Below, piece after piece: positions 8,408-16,909 of a stretch of DNA of 64,000 bases (the stretch's first letter is position 1; each line of letters begins with the position of its first letter). The stretch covers positions 62,001-126,000 of the forward strand of contig CAVVFJ010000012.1 of NCBI GenBank assembly GCA_963747425.1, given 5' to 3'. Origin of the DNA: DASUPK01 sp963747425 (GTDB lineage Bacteria > Actinomycetota > Thermoleophilia > Solirubrobacterales > 70-9). Both the position numbers and the translations under genes were made by a program. The notes beneath the pieces are model-generated. The model saw nothing but the letters and a program-made list of their open reading frames with translations. It was not told the DNA's origin and searched no databases.

Positions 8408-8758
8408 ATGGCATCGAAGGTCGAGATCCCGCGTCCCCTTCCCGCCCCGCTGGTGGAGCGGGTGGCCGAGCGCTTCCGAGTGCTCGGCGAGCCGATGCGG
8501 ATCAGACTGCTCGAGGCGATGCGCGACGGCGAGATGAGCGTCCGTGACCTCCAGGAGGCCACCGGCTCCTCCCAGCAGAACGTCTCTCAGCACCTCGGGG
8601 TTCTGCTCCGCGCAGGAATCGTCAGCCGCCGCAAGGAGGGGAACTTCTCCCACTACTCGATCAGCGACCCGGTCGTCTTCTCGCTCTGCGACGAGGTTTG
8701 CGGCGGTCTTCGCCGCCAGCTCGATGAGCTGGACGCCCTGCTGGACGGTGGAAGCTGA
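8408..8758 (+). CDS. ArsR/SmtB-family transcriptional regulator
   Basis: This 116-residue winged-helix protein has the dimerisation/HTH core RFRVLGEPMRIRLLEAM, the recognition helix SSQQNVSQHLGVLLRAG and the wing RRKEGNFSHYSI. It ends with FSLCDEVCGG, a pair of cysteines four residues apart that could sense metal or oxidised/sulfane sulfur. The canonical CxC metal motif of helix 3 is absent. It is the first gene of a tight operon: the DUF2892-type gene starts 2 bases after its stop and the MMPL gene overlaps that one. It probably represses this operon. The inducer is unknown. Confidence 0.9.
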   Translation: MASKVEIPRPLPAPLVERVAERFRVLGEPMRIRLLEAMRDGEMSVRDLQEATGSSQQNVSQHLGVLLRAGIVSRRKEGNFSHYSISDPVVFSLCDEVCGGLRRQLDELDALLDGGS

Positions 8759-8759
8759 G

Positions 8760-9005
8760 ATGGAAGCCTCCGGTGCGCCAATCCGGCGACGCTGGCCGCT
8801 CGAGCGAGTGCTCTTCGCGCTTGCGGGGACCGTGATCTTGATCAGCCTTGCCCTGGCTCTGCTCGTCTCGCAGTGGTTCCTCATCCTGACCGCCTTCGTC
8901 GGGGTCAACATGTGGCTGTACGTGCTGGTAGGCGCCTGTCCGGCCTCGTTCGTGCTCGGCCGCGCCTGCCACCTCCAATCGGTCGTCTATCCCCGCGAGT
9001 CATGA
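8760..9005 (+). CDS. Small DUF2892-like membrane protein
   Basis: The 81-residue product has two predicted membrane helices (RVLFALAGTVILISLALALL and FLILTAFVGVNMWLYVLVG) followed by ACPASFVLG. Two hairpin helices ending in a Cys-Pro motif resemble DUF2892/YgaP-type membrane segments, which often accompany ArsR regulators. The stop TGA overlaps the next gene's ATG (ATGA at 9002-9005), indicating translational coupling. The ATG at 8760 directly follows the arsR stop. No catalytic residues are apparent. Function is unknown, possibly an accessory of the adjacent MMPL transporter. Confidence 0.75.
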   Translation: MEASGAPIRRRWPLERVLFALAGTVILISLALALLVSQWFLILTAFVGVNMWLYVLVGACPASFVLGRACHLQSVVYPRES

Positions 9006-11128
9006 GCCAGGTCGGCCCGATAGGCAGGCTCGGCCGCTACACGGCGACTCACTTCAGGGTCGTGCTGATCGGCTGGGCGATGATCGCGCTCGGCCTCGGG
9101 TTCCTCGCTCCACGGGTCGAAACGGCTCTCTCCGGCGCCGGCTGGGAGACGAGCGGCTCGCAGTCCGTCCAGGCGCGCCAGCTGATCGACCGTAACTTCA
9201 ACGGCCTCTCGAGCTACGGCTTGATGGTCGTGGTTCATTCGCAGAGCGCCGCGGTCGGCGATCCCAGCTTCGACACCGCGATCGCAGCCGTCGAGCGCAA
9301 GCTGCGCGCCGACCGGGCGGTGCGAACGGTCGTCCCGCCGCGTCGTGGCGCCTCGATCTCGCCGGACGGGCACACCGCGATCGTGCAGGCCGGGGCGGCC
9401 CGCGACGCGAACGCCATGGTGCGTGCCGCCGAGGATCTGAAGGGCCCGCTCAACGCCCTCGGCCGAGACGGTGTGCAGGTGAACCTGACCGGCGCCGCCG
9501 GCATGTGGTCCGACTTCAACGCCGCCAACAAGAGCGCGATGCTCCGCTCCGAGGTGATCTCGTGGCCCGTGACCCTCGCGATCATGCTGGTGGCCTTCGG
9601 GTCGCTGGTGGCCGCCGGCCTGCCGCTGATGCTGACGATGGTCGGCCTGGTGGCCGCGGCCGGGTCGCTCTACATCGGCACGAAAATCATGCCGGTCTCG
9701 ATCTGGGCGATGAACTTCGCGCTGATGTTCGCGCTCGCGCTGGGCATCGACTACGCGCTGTTCGTGGTGCACCGCTTCCGCGGCGCCTTCTTCGGTTCGA
9801 AGCTGTCGCCCGAGGAGGCGGTTGCCCAGACCATGGACACGGCCGGCAAGGCCGTCCTCTTCTCCGGCATCACGGTGTTGATCTCGCTGAGCGCGGTGAT
9901 GCTCGTGCCGAGCCCGGCGTTCCGCTCGATGAGCCTGGGAATCATGCTCGCCGTGATCTTCGTGCTGGCGGCGACGCTCACCCTGCTGCCCGCCGTGCTC
10001 GCCAAGGTCGGCCCCGGGGTGGACAAGCTCTCGCTGCCCTGGGTCCACTCCGGCGAGCACCGCTCGGCGCGCTTCGCCGCCTGGGGCGAGCGGCTTTGGC
10101 GCCACCCATTCCGCTACGGGGTCCCTGCGCTGGCGGTCCTCATCGTCCTCATCGTGCCGGTGACCCAGCTCGATACCGCGATGCCCTCGATCAAGGTCGT
10201 CCCCGCGGGCGATTCATCCCGCGTCGGCTATCAGCAGGTCCAGGCGGCGCTCGGTCCGGGTGCGACGGGCCCGCTGCAGGTCGTGGCTCCGGCCGCCGAC
10301 ACGCAGGCCATATCCGCGACGGTCGCAAGCGATCCGGGCATCGCCCAGGTGATGCCCGCCGAGCGATCCGGCAACCTGGCGCTGATTCAGGCGATCCCCA
10401 AGCAGGATCCCTCCAATCCGGCGGTGGGCAGGACGATCGACCGGCTGCGGTCTGACCTGCCTCAGGGGACCGTGGTCGGTGGAGCCGTCGCCGAGAACCA
10501 TGATCTGCAGGCGGCGCTCTCCGCCAAGACGCCGCTCGTGATCGGTGTCGTGCTGGGCCTCGGCTTCGTGCTGCTGCTCTTTGCGCTGCAGGCACCGCTG
10601 ATCGCCGCGGCCGGAGTCGTCACCAACCTGCTCGCCACGGGCGCGGCGTTCGGAGTGGCGAAGTGGATCTTCCAGGACGGCGCCCTTCATTCGCTGCTCG
10701 GCTTCGAGCCGCAGGGCTTCCTCGACGCCTGGGGGCCGGTCTTCTTCTTCGCGATGATCTTCGCGATCTCGATGGACTACACGGTCTTCCTGCTGTCCTC
10801 GGCGAAAGAGCACTGGGACCGCACCCATGACGCCAAGGAAGCGATGGTCGGCGGCCTGGCGCATTCGGGGCGCGTCATCTTTGCCGCCGGCGCCGTGATG
10901 GTCGCTGTCTTCTTCACCTTCGCGCTCTCCGGGCCGCTGCCACCGAAGGAGATGGGGTTGATCCTCGGGATCGCCGTGCTGCTTGACGCGATGCTGATCC
11001 GGCTGCTGCTGATGCCGGTACTGCTGAGGCTGTTGGGCCCGTGGGCGTGGTACCTCCCCCGCTGGGCCGACCGGGTGCTCCCCGACGTCCGCTTCGGACA
11101 CGGGGAGGAGCTTCCGACCGAGGCTTAA
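9002..11128 (+). CDS. MMPL-family (RND superfamily) transporter
   Basis: The 708-residue protein has the duplicated MMPL layout. Helix 1 (FRVVLIGWAMIALGLGFL) precedes a large extracytoplasmic loop. Helices 2-6 include the conserved region MFALALGIDYALFVVHRFR. A second loop and helices 8-12 follow, with FAISMDYTVFLLSSAKEHW. The GIDYA and SMDYT motifs carry the Asp-Tyr pairs of proton relay in MmpL-type exporters. Such proteins export lipids, siderophores or drugs using proton motive force. Start ATG 9002 is coupled to the small upstream gene. The TAA overlaps the stop of the convergent secreted-protein gene through TTAA. Cargo is unknown. Confidence 0.9.
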   Translation: MSQVGPIGRLGRYTATHFRVVLIGWAMIALGLGFLAPRVETALSGAGWETSGSQSVQARQLIDRNFNGLSSYGLMVVVHSQSAAVGDPSFDTAIAAVERKLRADRAVRTVVPPRRGASISPDGHTAIVQAGAARDANAMVRAAEDLKGPLNALGRDGVQVNLTGAAGMWSDFNAANKSAMLRSEVISWPVTLAIMLVAFGSLVAAGLPLMLTMVGLVAAAGSLYIGTKIMPVSIWAMNFALMFALALGIDYALFVVHRFRGAFFGSKLSPEEAVAQTMDTAGKAVLFSGITVLISLSAVMLVPSPAFRSMSLGIMLAVIFVLAATLTLLPAVLAKVGPGVDKLSLPWVHSGEHRSARFAAWGERLWRHPFRYGVPALAVLIVLIVPVTQLDTAMPSIKVVPAGDSSRVGYQQVQAALGPGATGPLQVVAPAADTQAISATVASDPGIAQVMPAERSGNLALIQAIPKQDPSNPAVGRTIDRLRSDLPQGTVVGGAVAENHDLQAALSAKTPLVIGVVLGLGFVLLLFALQAPLIAAAGVVTNLLATGAAFGVAKWIFQDGALHSLLGFEPQGFLDAWGPVFFFAMIFAISMDYTVFLLSSAKEHWDRTHDAKEAMVGGLAHSGRVIFAAGAVMVAVFFTFALSGPLPPKEMGLILGIAVLLDAMLIRLLLMPVLLRLLGPWAWYLPRWADRVLPDVRFGHGEELPTEA

Positions 11129-12321
11129 GCCTTCGCCGGCAGGCAGTAGCCGTAGGCGGTCAGCCCAGGCGCCGCGCCGAAGAATCCGTAAGCGTTGGCC
11201 GAGAAGGTGCCATCCGGGTTGAAGCTCCCGGCCGCGAACAGCGCGTTGGTCGACCCATTCGCGCTGAAGCCGCCGGCGGTCAATCGCTTGCCCGCCGGGC
11301 ATCCCGGGGTGGTCGTCGTCGCGGATCCGCTCGCCGCGACGGGAGCGGGAGAGGACGCGACCTCGGTGAGGATCGGCCTCTTCATCCTGGCGCAGTAGGC
11401 GATCGCAGTGAGCTCGCCCGAGCCGGTCCCGTAGGCATGCCCGCTGACGACCCAGGCCTTGGGGCCGGAGGCGTGGGACTCGGTGACGTAGTCGCCGCCG
11501 TCGCTGCGGAAATCGGTGCGCTGGAAGCCGCCGGACACGAGGAACTGGCCCTTCGGGCATCGGGCCGTGACGGTCTTGGTCTGCCCGGGTCGCACGTACA
11601 CGGTCTTATGCGGCGTCGGGGTCGCCGGGATCACGCCGAACCCGCACATGACCTGAACGGTGACGTTCCGCGGGGTCGTGCTGCCGGGGCTCGGGTCGAG
11701 GTCGACGACGCTGATGTGCCAGCCCCGCTGGGCGCCGAGGCGCTCATAGGAGTGGGGATAGATGCCGGCTCCGTCCGGGTCGGTCGGCGGACTGACGGTC
11801 ATGCCGCCGCCGACCGGGAACTTGCCCCCGGGGCAGATGGTCTGCAGGCGCGGTGCCGTGTCGGGCTTGCTGATGTTGAAGGCCCTGCTCGCGAGGGTGA
11901 GGTTGGTCAGCGGCCGGGCGAGCCCCGGGGTGGGCGCCCCCTTGTGCCCCTGGAGGCGGACCGTTCCCTGCTTCGAGTCGAGCACGAACGTGCCCCCCCT
12001 CGCCCGTAGCGCCATCCGGAGGTGCTCGCAGGTCGTGCCCTGCCGCAGGACGTAGACCTGGTTCAGGTGGGCGAGGTGCTTGGTGTTCGGGGAGACGCCC
12101 ACCTTGCGGTGGCTGGACTGGTGGATCGCCTTGGCGAGCTGCGGCGGCGCCGGATAGCAGCCGTCCGTGCTGAAGCGGCGCTCGAACAGGGCGATCTTGT
12201 AGGCCGCCTCCAGCCGCTTGGTCGCGACGTTGAAGCCCGCCTTGATCCCGAACGCGCTCGGGGCGATGACGAGGCCGGCGAGCAGTCCGATCAGGATGGC
12301 GAGGAGGGCGGTTCGCTTCAT
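11125..12321 (-). CDS. Secreted protein with three Cys-Pro...Tyr-Cys repeats, function unknown
   Basis: The 398-residue product starts with a clear signal peptide (MKRTALLAILIGLLAGLVIA, then PSAFG). After an unrecognised N-terminal region (about 30-160) come three related modules of about 70-90 residues. Each begins CP-x-G-K/Q and GG(F/M) (CPGGKFPVGGG, CPKGQFLVSGGF, CPAGKRLTAGGF) and ends near an aromatic-Cys (VMCGF, AYCA, GYCLP), suggesting a disulfide per module. There is no catalytic signature. It is divergent from the secreted hydrolase gene across a 128-base region containing an inverted repeat. Probably extracellular or wall-associated. Confidence 0.75.
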   Translation of the reverse strand: MKRTALLAILIGLLAGLVIAPSAFGIKAGFNVATKRLEAAYKIALFERRFSTDGCYPAPPQLAKAIHQSSHRKVGVSPNTKHLAHLNQVYVLRQGTTCEHLRMALRARGGTFVLDSKQGTVRLQGHKGAPTPGLARPLTNLTLASRAFNISKPDTAPRLQTICPGGKFPVGGGMTVSPPTDPDGAGIYPHSYERLGAQRGWHISVVDLDPSPGSTTPRNVTVQVMCGFGVIPATPTPHKTVYVRPGQTKTVTARCPKGQFLVSGGFQRTDFRSDGGDYVTESHASGPKAWVVSGHAYGTGSGELTAIAYCARMKRPILTEVASSPAPVAASGSATTTTPGCPAGKRLTAGGFSANGSTNALFAAGSFNPDGTFSANAYGFFGAAPGLTAYGYCLPAKA

Positions 12322-12391
12322 GGGTCGCTGAGAACAGATTCCCTGCCGGGAAGTTGCGCATATTCGCAGGCCCCGCGGACCGAGACATGTC

Positions 12392-12415
12392 GATACATTC
12401 TGTGTTCTGTGTATC
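12392..12415. promoter_or_regulatory. Inverted repeat in a divergent promoter region
   Basis: GATACA and TGTATC form a perfect 6-base inverted repeat separated by 12 bases, between two divergent genes for secreted proteins. Size and position fit a dimeric repressor or activator site acting on either side. Confidence 0.4.
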
Positions 12416-12449
12416 AGTAAGGGTGAGGGGCGAAAGAAAGAGGAGAGGA

Positions 12450-13889
12450 ATGAAGATTCGGCAGAGAATGCCTTCCCGGCTGGCGCTGGTTGCGATCGCG
12501 GCCGGAGCGCTTTGGATGGGCCTCGTCCCGGCAGCTAGCGCCAAGCCCCCCAAGGTCCGGTTCAAGGTGATGCACGGGTTCCAATCGCCCGGAACGCCGG
12601 CGAACCTGAACGTGGTCGGGGCCCTGAAGACAGGGAACCCGAAGGCGAAGAACGTCCTCGTCCTCAACCCCGGGACCTCGGCCAGCGCGGCCTACTTCGA
12701 GCCGCTCGCGAAGTCGATCGTGAAGGTGCTGCCCGACTGGCAGGTCTGGGCCGTGGAGCGCCGCGAGAACTTCCTCGAGGACGAGTCCGAGCTCAACCTT
12801 CTCAAGCAGGGCAAGGCGAGCGCCACCGACCTCTTCAACTACTACCTGGGCTACCTCAGCAACCCCGGCATCACCAACCACCTCCACCCGGTGCAGGATT
12901 CCCAGGTGCCCTTCGCCCGGCAGTGGGGGATGAATACCGAGATCAGCGATCTCCGCAAGGTGGTGAAGGCAGCCGGGAGGAAGGGCCGGAACGTCGTCAT
13001 GGGCGGCCACTCGCTGGGCGGCTCGATCACGACCGCCTATGCCACCTGGGACTTCAACGGGCGCCCAGGCGGCCGTGACCTCTCGGGTCTCGTCCTGATT
13101 GACGGCGCCAGCAGCCCGATCCCGGTCAGCGCGGACCAGGCGCAGACTTCGCTGAACGACCTGCAGACCTCGTCGCCGTGGCTCAGCTTCGGCGGCATCC
13201 CGGCTCCGCTCGCCGGGCTATTCGGGATGGTCGGGTCCGCGGGTGCGAAGGCGGCGCCCAACAGCCTCTCGGTGTTCACCGGCTGGCCGCTGCTGCCCAC
13301 CAACCTCCAACCTCCGCCCGGGGTCAACGCGACCAACGAAGCTGGATTCGGCTACTCGACCGACGCCGCCACCTCGCCGCCCAACCTGCGTGCCGCCCAG
13401 GTCCACTCAGGGCACCTGGCCGCGAGCGGCGACCCGCGCGGCTGGGAGCGCGCCGGTGCGATCACACCGATCCAGCGCTGGGCGGACATGTTCTCGGGAT
13501 GGGGCCTGCAGAACCTGGACGGCACGGCCTGGTACCACCCGATGCGCCTGACCATCGATTCGGGCGCTGTGGGCGATGGGCTGGCCAACCCTGCGCAGTC
13601 GGTCCTGGACGTGCATTCGACCGACGCGGCGAAGCTGCCCAAGCGGCTCCGGATCTACGCCTTCGGGGCGGCACTCGGAGGGCCGAACGTCCTTACGGCG
13701 GCGAAGACGTTGGCCGCTACGGCGCACATCCCTCGCCGGAACCTGAAGCTCGTCAACCGGCAGCTCACCTACGCGCACAACGACCCGAACAGCGCTCAGC
13801 CCAAGGTGAACGCGTTCTTCAAGCGGTTGATCCCGTTCCTGAAACAGGTCGGCGGCAAGAAGGTGAAGAGCGGGAAGAAGAAGAAGTAG
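12450..13889 (+). CDS. Secreted alpha/beta hydrolase
   Basis: This 479-residue protein has an N-terminal signal peptide (RLALVAIAAGALWMGLVPAA-SA). An alpha/beta hydrolase fold shows VLVLNPGTSASAAYF (oxyanion region) and the nucleophile elbow GGHSLGGS with Ser. The C-terminus is very Lys-rich (KKVKSGKKKK), which could bind anionic envelope polymers. AGGAGAGGA lies 1-2 bases before ATG 12450. The upstream frame stays open to 12354, but the signal peptide supports 12450. It converges on the MBL/rhodanese gene with 6 bases between them. It is probably an exported esterase or lipase; substrate unknown. Confidence 0.85.
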   Translation: MKIRQRMPSRLALVAIAAGALWMGLVPAASAKPPKVRFKVMHGFQSPGTPANLNVVGALKTGNPKAKNVLVLNPGTSASAAYFEPLAKSIVKVLPDWQVWAVERRENFLEDESELNLLKQGKASATDLFNYYLGYLSNPGITNHLHPVQDSQVPFARQWGMNTEISDLRKVVKAAGRKGRNVVMGGHSLGGSITTAYATWDFNGRPGGRDLSGLVLIDGASSPIPVSADQAQTSLNDLQTSSPWLSFGGIPAPLAGLFGMVGSAGAKAAPNSLSVFTGWPLLPTNLQPPPGVNATNEAGFGYSTDAATSPPNLRAAQVHSGHLAASGDPRGWERAGAITPIQRWADMFSGWGLQNLDGTAWYHPMRLTIDSGAVGDGLANPAQSVLDVHSTDAAKLPKRLRIYAFGAALGGPNVLTAAKTLAATAHIPRRNLKLVNRQLTYAHNDPNSAQPKVNAFFKRLIPFLKQVGGKKVKSGKKKK

Positions 13890-13895
13890 GCCGGC

Positions 13896-15272
13896 TCAGC
13901 CAGCCTCCACCCGGCGCCCGCTGGAGCGCCAGGTGCCGACGCCGCCGTCGGCGACGTGCAGGACGCGGTCGAACCCCTCGCGCTGGAGGATCGAGGCCGC
14001 CAGGCCGCTCCGCTTGCCGCCGCTGCAGATGGCGGCTATCTCCCGGTCGCGGGGCAGCTCGCCCTGGCGACCGGGCAACTCGCCGTAGGGGAGGTGGATC
14101 GAGCCGGGGATGTGAAAGTCGGCGAACTCGTCGTCGTCGCGGACGTCGAGGACCACGAGGTCGCCGCCCTCCAGCCGTTCGGCAAGCTGATCGGGATCGA
14201 TCAGCTCGATCGTTCGCACCGGGCGGCCCTCGGAGCGCCAGGCGGTCATTCCGCCCTCGAGATATCCGCCGACGCCGAGGCCGACGGAGGCGAGCAGCTC
14301 GGCGGCCTCGAGCTCGTACCCCTCGGAGGCCGCGACCACGATCAGCTGGGCGTCGGGAGGGACCACTCTGGCCACCTTGGTGGCGAACCCCGTCTCGTAT
14401 GCGGAGGCGCTGATGGCTCCCGGGACATGGGCCTCGTCGAACTGCTCATTTGTCCTGGCGTCGATCAGCAGCGCGCCCTCGGCGATGCCGACCTCTACCG
14501 CGTGCGGCGCCAGCGGGATCGGCGTACTGATCTCCTCGATCAAAGGTCCCCGGTTGAGGGCGACGATGTGCTCGACGTTGGGGGGACGGGCGCCAAGAGT
14601 GGCCACCGCGTCCTCGACGAAGTCGCCCTCGGTCTCGAAGCGCAGCGCCCGGTTGTGCTCGCGCTCGAAGCCGATCGTCGAGGTCGACTTGTGGTCGATC
14701 CCGGAGCTGCCGCAGGCCGAGCCTCCAAGGTGACCGGGCCATACCTCGACCTCGTCGGGGAGCGACATGAGGCGCTCGTGCAGCGACCGGAAGATCCCGG
14801 CCGCGCCGTCGCGAGGCTCGATCGCGAGGTCAGGGCGTGCGACGTCGCCTACGAAGAGCGAATCGCCGGTCAGCACCGCCCAGGGGTCGCCGCCGCGGTC
14901 GGCGTCGCGGAGCAGGAAGGAGGTGTGCTCGGGCCGGTGCCCAGGCGTGTGGAGCGCCTCGATCTCGACAGCGCCGAGGTCGAGGTGCCACCCGGCCCCA
15001 AACGACTCGTGCGGGTACCCGGCACCGGCGAGCTCGTGGATGTGGATCGTCGCGCCGGTTGCCCGCGCCAGCCTGCCGTGGCCCGAGACATGGTCGGCGT
15101 GATTGTGGGTCTCCAGGACGTGCTCGATGCTGACCCCGTGCAGCCGGCTGAGCCGCAGGTACGGCTCAATTGACCACTGTGGGTCGATGACCGCCGCGAC
15201 GCCGGAGTCGGTGTCGCCAACCAGATACGAGGCGCAGCTCAGGTCCTCGTGCAGGATCTGACGAAAGAGCAC
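13896..15272 (-). CDS. Metallo-beta-lactamase-fold persulfide-dioxygenase-like protein with two rhodanese domains
   Basis: The N-terminal MBL domain (about 1-250) has THNHADHVSGH metal ligands, HTPGHRPEHTSF and GDSLFVGDVARPDL, the pattern of ETHE1/BlhA-like enzymes that oxidise glutathione or thiol persulfide to sulfite. Two rhodanese modules follow. The first (about 265-355) has no Cys in its active loop (VVAASEGYE). The second (about 365-455) keeps it (AICSGGKRSG). This order, inactive then active rhodanese, is common in fused MBL-rhodanese proteins of sulfur detoxification. The start is GTG 15272, with TAACCT 7 bases upstream. It lies downstream of no obvious operon partner. Confidence 0.88.
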   Translation of the reverse strand: MLFRQILHEDLSCASYLVGDTDSGVAAVIDPQWSIEPYLRLSRLHGVSIEHVLETHNHADHVSGHGRLARATGATIHIHELAGAGYPHESFGAGWHLDLGAVEIEALHTPGHRPEHTSFLLRDADRGGDPWAVLTGDSLFVGDVARPDLAIEPRDGAAGIFRSLHERLMSLPDEVEVWPGHLGGSACGSSGIDHKSTSTIGFEREHNRALRFETEGDFVEDAVATLGARPPNVEHIVALNRGPLIEEISTPIPLAPHAVEVGIAEGALLIDARTNEQFDEAHVPGAISASAYETGFATKVARVVPPDAQLIVVAASEGYELEAAELLASVGLGVGGYLEGGMTAWRSEGRPVRTIELIDPDQLAERLEGGDLVVLDVRDDDEFADFHIPGSIHLPYGELPGRQGELPRDREIAAICSGGKRSGLAASILQREGFDRVLHVADGGVGTWRSSGRRVEAG

Positions 15273-15279
15273 CTGCGCC

Positions 15280-15285
15280 AGGTTA
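15280..15285 (-). promoter_or_regulatory. Candidate leaderless -10 box of the MBL/rhodanese gene
   Basis: On the minus strand TAACCT ends 7 bases before GTG 15272; no Shine-Dalgarno is visible. Confidence 0.35.
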
Positions 15286-15292
15286 GGTTGCG

Positions 15293-16117
15293 CTAGCTGC
15301 CGGTGAAGTTCGGCGGGCGCTTTTCGACGAAGGCGATCACACCCTCGATGAAGTCCTTGCTCTGTCCCTGGTCGCGCTGGGCTTCGGCCTCGGCATCGAG
15401 CTGGCCGGCGAGGTCCGCGTACATGCGGCGGTTGAGCAGCCGCTTGGCGCCGGCGTATGAGCGCGTCGGGCCGTTGGCGAGGCGCTCAAGCAATGCGGTG
15501 GAAACCGGCTCGAGCTCGTCGTCGGCGACGATCTGGTTGATCAGGCCCCAGTCGAGCGCCTGCTGGGCCGGGACGCGCTCGCCGAGCATCGCCATCTCCG
15601 CGGCGCGCGCGTAGCCCACGCGGGCGGGGAGGAAGGCGGTCGACCCGCCGTCCGGCACCAGGCCGATGTTGACGAAGGCGAGCAGGAAGTAGGCCGAGTC
15701 GGCCGCGACGATCAGGTCTGCGGCGAGGGCGAGCGAGCAGCCGATCCCGACGGCTGGGCCGTTGACGGCGGCGACCACCGGTTTCGGCATCTCGCGAAGC
15801 GCGGTGATGACCGGGTGGTAGATCTCCTTGAGGCGGGCGCTCAGGTCGGGCAGGCCGCCGACCGACGTGTCACGGGTCGCGCTGTCGCGCGCCCTCGCAT
15901 CTCGCTGCTCCTTCAGGTCCGCCCCGGAGGAGAAGCCACGGCCGGCGCCGGTGATCAGCACCGCGCGGGTCGACTCGTCGGCGGCCACGGTGCTCACCGC
16001 GTCGAGCAGGTCCCGGCCGAACTGCTCGTTCCAGGCGTTCAGGGCGTCGGGGCGGTTGAGCAGGATTCGGGCCGCGGGCCCGTCCTTGGTCAGGTCGACC
16101 GTCTCGTGGGATGCCAC
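15293..16117 (-). CDS. Enoyl-CoA hydratase/isomerase family protein
   Basis: This 274-residue crotonase-fold protein has the CoA-binding segment RPDALNAWNEQF, oxyanion-hole motif GRGFSSGADLKE and AAVNGPAVGIGCSLALAADL followed by FVNIGLVPDGGST. The acidic residue in the LVPDGGS region fits a hydratase or isomerase, as in PaaG-type proteins. It would act in beta-oxidation or aromatic-acid degradation. The start is GTG 16117, preceded 6 bases upstream by TAGGCT, so it may be leaderless. Neighbours are the MBL gene downstream and a decayed TetR gene upstream on the same strand, so context does not identify the pathway. Confidence 0.9.
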   Translation of the reverse strand: MASHETVDLTKDGPAARILLNRPDALNAWNEQFGRDLLDAVSTVAADESTRAVLITGAGRGFSSGADLKEQRDARARDSATRDTSVGGLPDLSARLKEIYHPVITALREMPKPVVAAVNGPAVGIGCSLALAADLIVAADSAYFLLAFVNIGLVPDGGSTAFLPARVGYARAAEMAMLGERVPAQQALDWGLINQIVADDELEPVSTALLERLANGPTRSYAGAKRLLNRRMYADLAGQLDAEAEAQRDQGQSKDFIEGVIAFVEKRPPNFTGS

Positions 16118-16123
16118 GCCGGA

Positions 16124-16129
16124 AGCCTA
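16124..16129 (-). promoter_or_regulatory. Candidate leaderless -10 box of the enoyl-CoA hydratase gene
   Basis: On the minus strand TAGGCT ends 6 bases before GTG 16117 with no ribosome binding site between. Confidence 0.45.
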
Positions 16130-16158
16130 TTCTCCCGTCCCGTGAGCTTCAGTTGCGG

Positions 16159-16860
16159 TCATTGGTTCGTACGAGCGGTGGCGGTGCCTGGCTTGGGCCA
16201 GGACTGTCCGTCGTCGGCGATCAGCTCGAGGGCGAGCCGGCCGCGATCCGGGGGCGGGGCCTCGTCGACGCGTCCGGGGCGGGCTGCCGCGGAGCCCTGC
16301 CGAGGCCGCGTCCGCCAGCTCGTCGACGAAGGCCGTGGCTTGGAGTCAGCTGTCCCGCGAGCCACCTCTGCGCGATCGCGTGCGCGGGCCCGGTGACGAT
16401 CGCGGAGATCACCAGCATCGATTTCGGGCGAATCTCGCTCTTCTCGATCAGCGGGGCCATCCATTCGCGGATGGCGGCCGCGATGCGGCGATTGAGCTCC
16501 TCGACCTCCGAGCCCCGGGCGACTCCTAGTCGAGATGGCCTCGCATGTAGACGAAGCGGGCGAGGTCGGGGTGTTGCTCGATCCAGCGCAGCTGTGCGCG
16601 ATCACGCCGCGAACCGCGGCGCGCAGCGAGCGGGGCTTACGGCCACCAGCTCCAGAGCCCCTCGTGAAAGGACGCGATCGCGTCGATGAACAGAGCGTCG
16701 CGATGGCCTCCTTGGTGGGGAAGTGGTGGAACAGCGCGCCGTCGAGACCTCGCTCCGAGAGCGGATGTCGGCGATCGTCGTCTGGGCGTAGCGTCTCGGA
16801 AGCCCGCGAGCGCGCGTCGAGAACACGGCGCCGGGTGTCGGTGATCGCATGACAGAGCAG
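16159..16860 (-). pseudogene. TetR-family regulator broken by many frameshifts
   Basis: Segments of one TetR protein appear in order but in changing frames: DTRRRVLDA, then YAQTTIADIRSRSEV, then DGALFHHFPTKEAIA, then LFIDAIASFHEGLWSW, then KPRSLRAAVRGVIAH, then LRWIEQHPDLARFVYMRGHL, then EELNRRIAAAIREWMAPLIE, then AFVDELADAASAGL. About seven frame changes lie within 700 bases. The HTH core and ligand domain are otherwise recognisable. It is divergent from an esterase/monooxygenase pair that it presumably controlled. The density of breaks suggests a pseudogene, though local sequence error would look the same. Confidence 0.75.
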
Positions 16861-16909
16861 AGTAACACTCCAGAGAAACACTCTGCACGCCTCATCGGCT
16901 TACATACGC

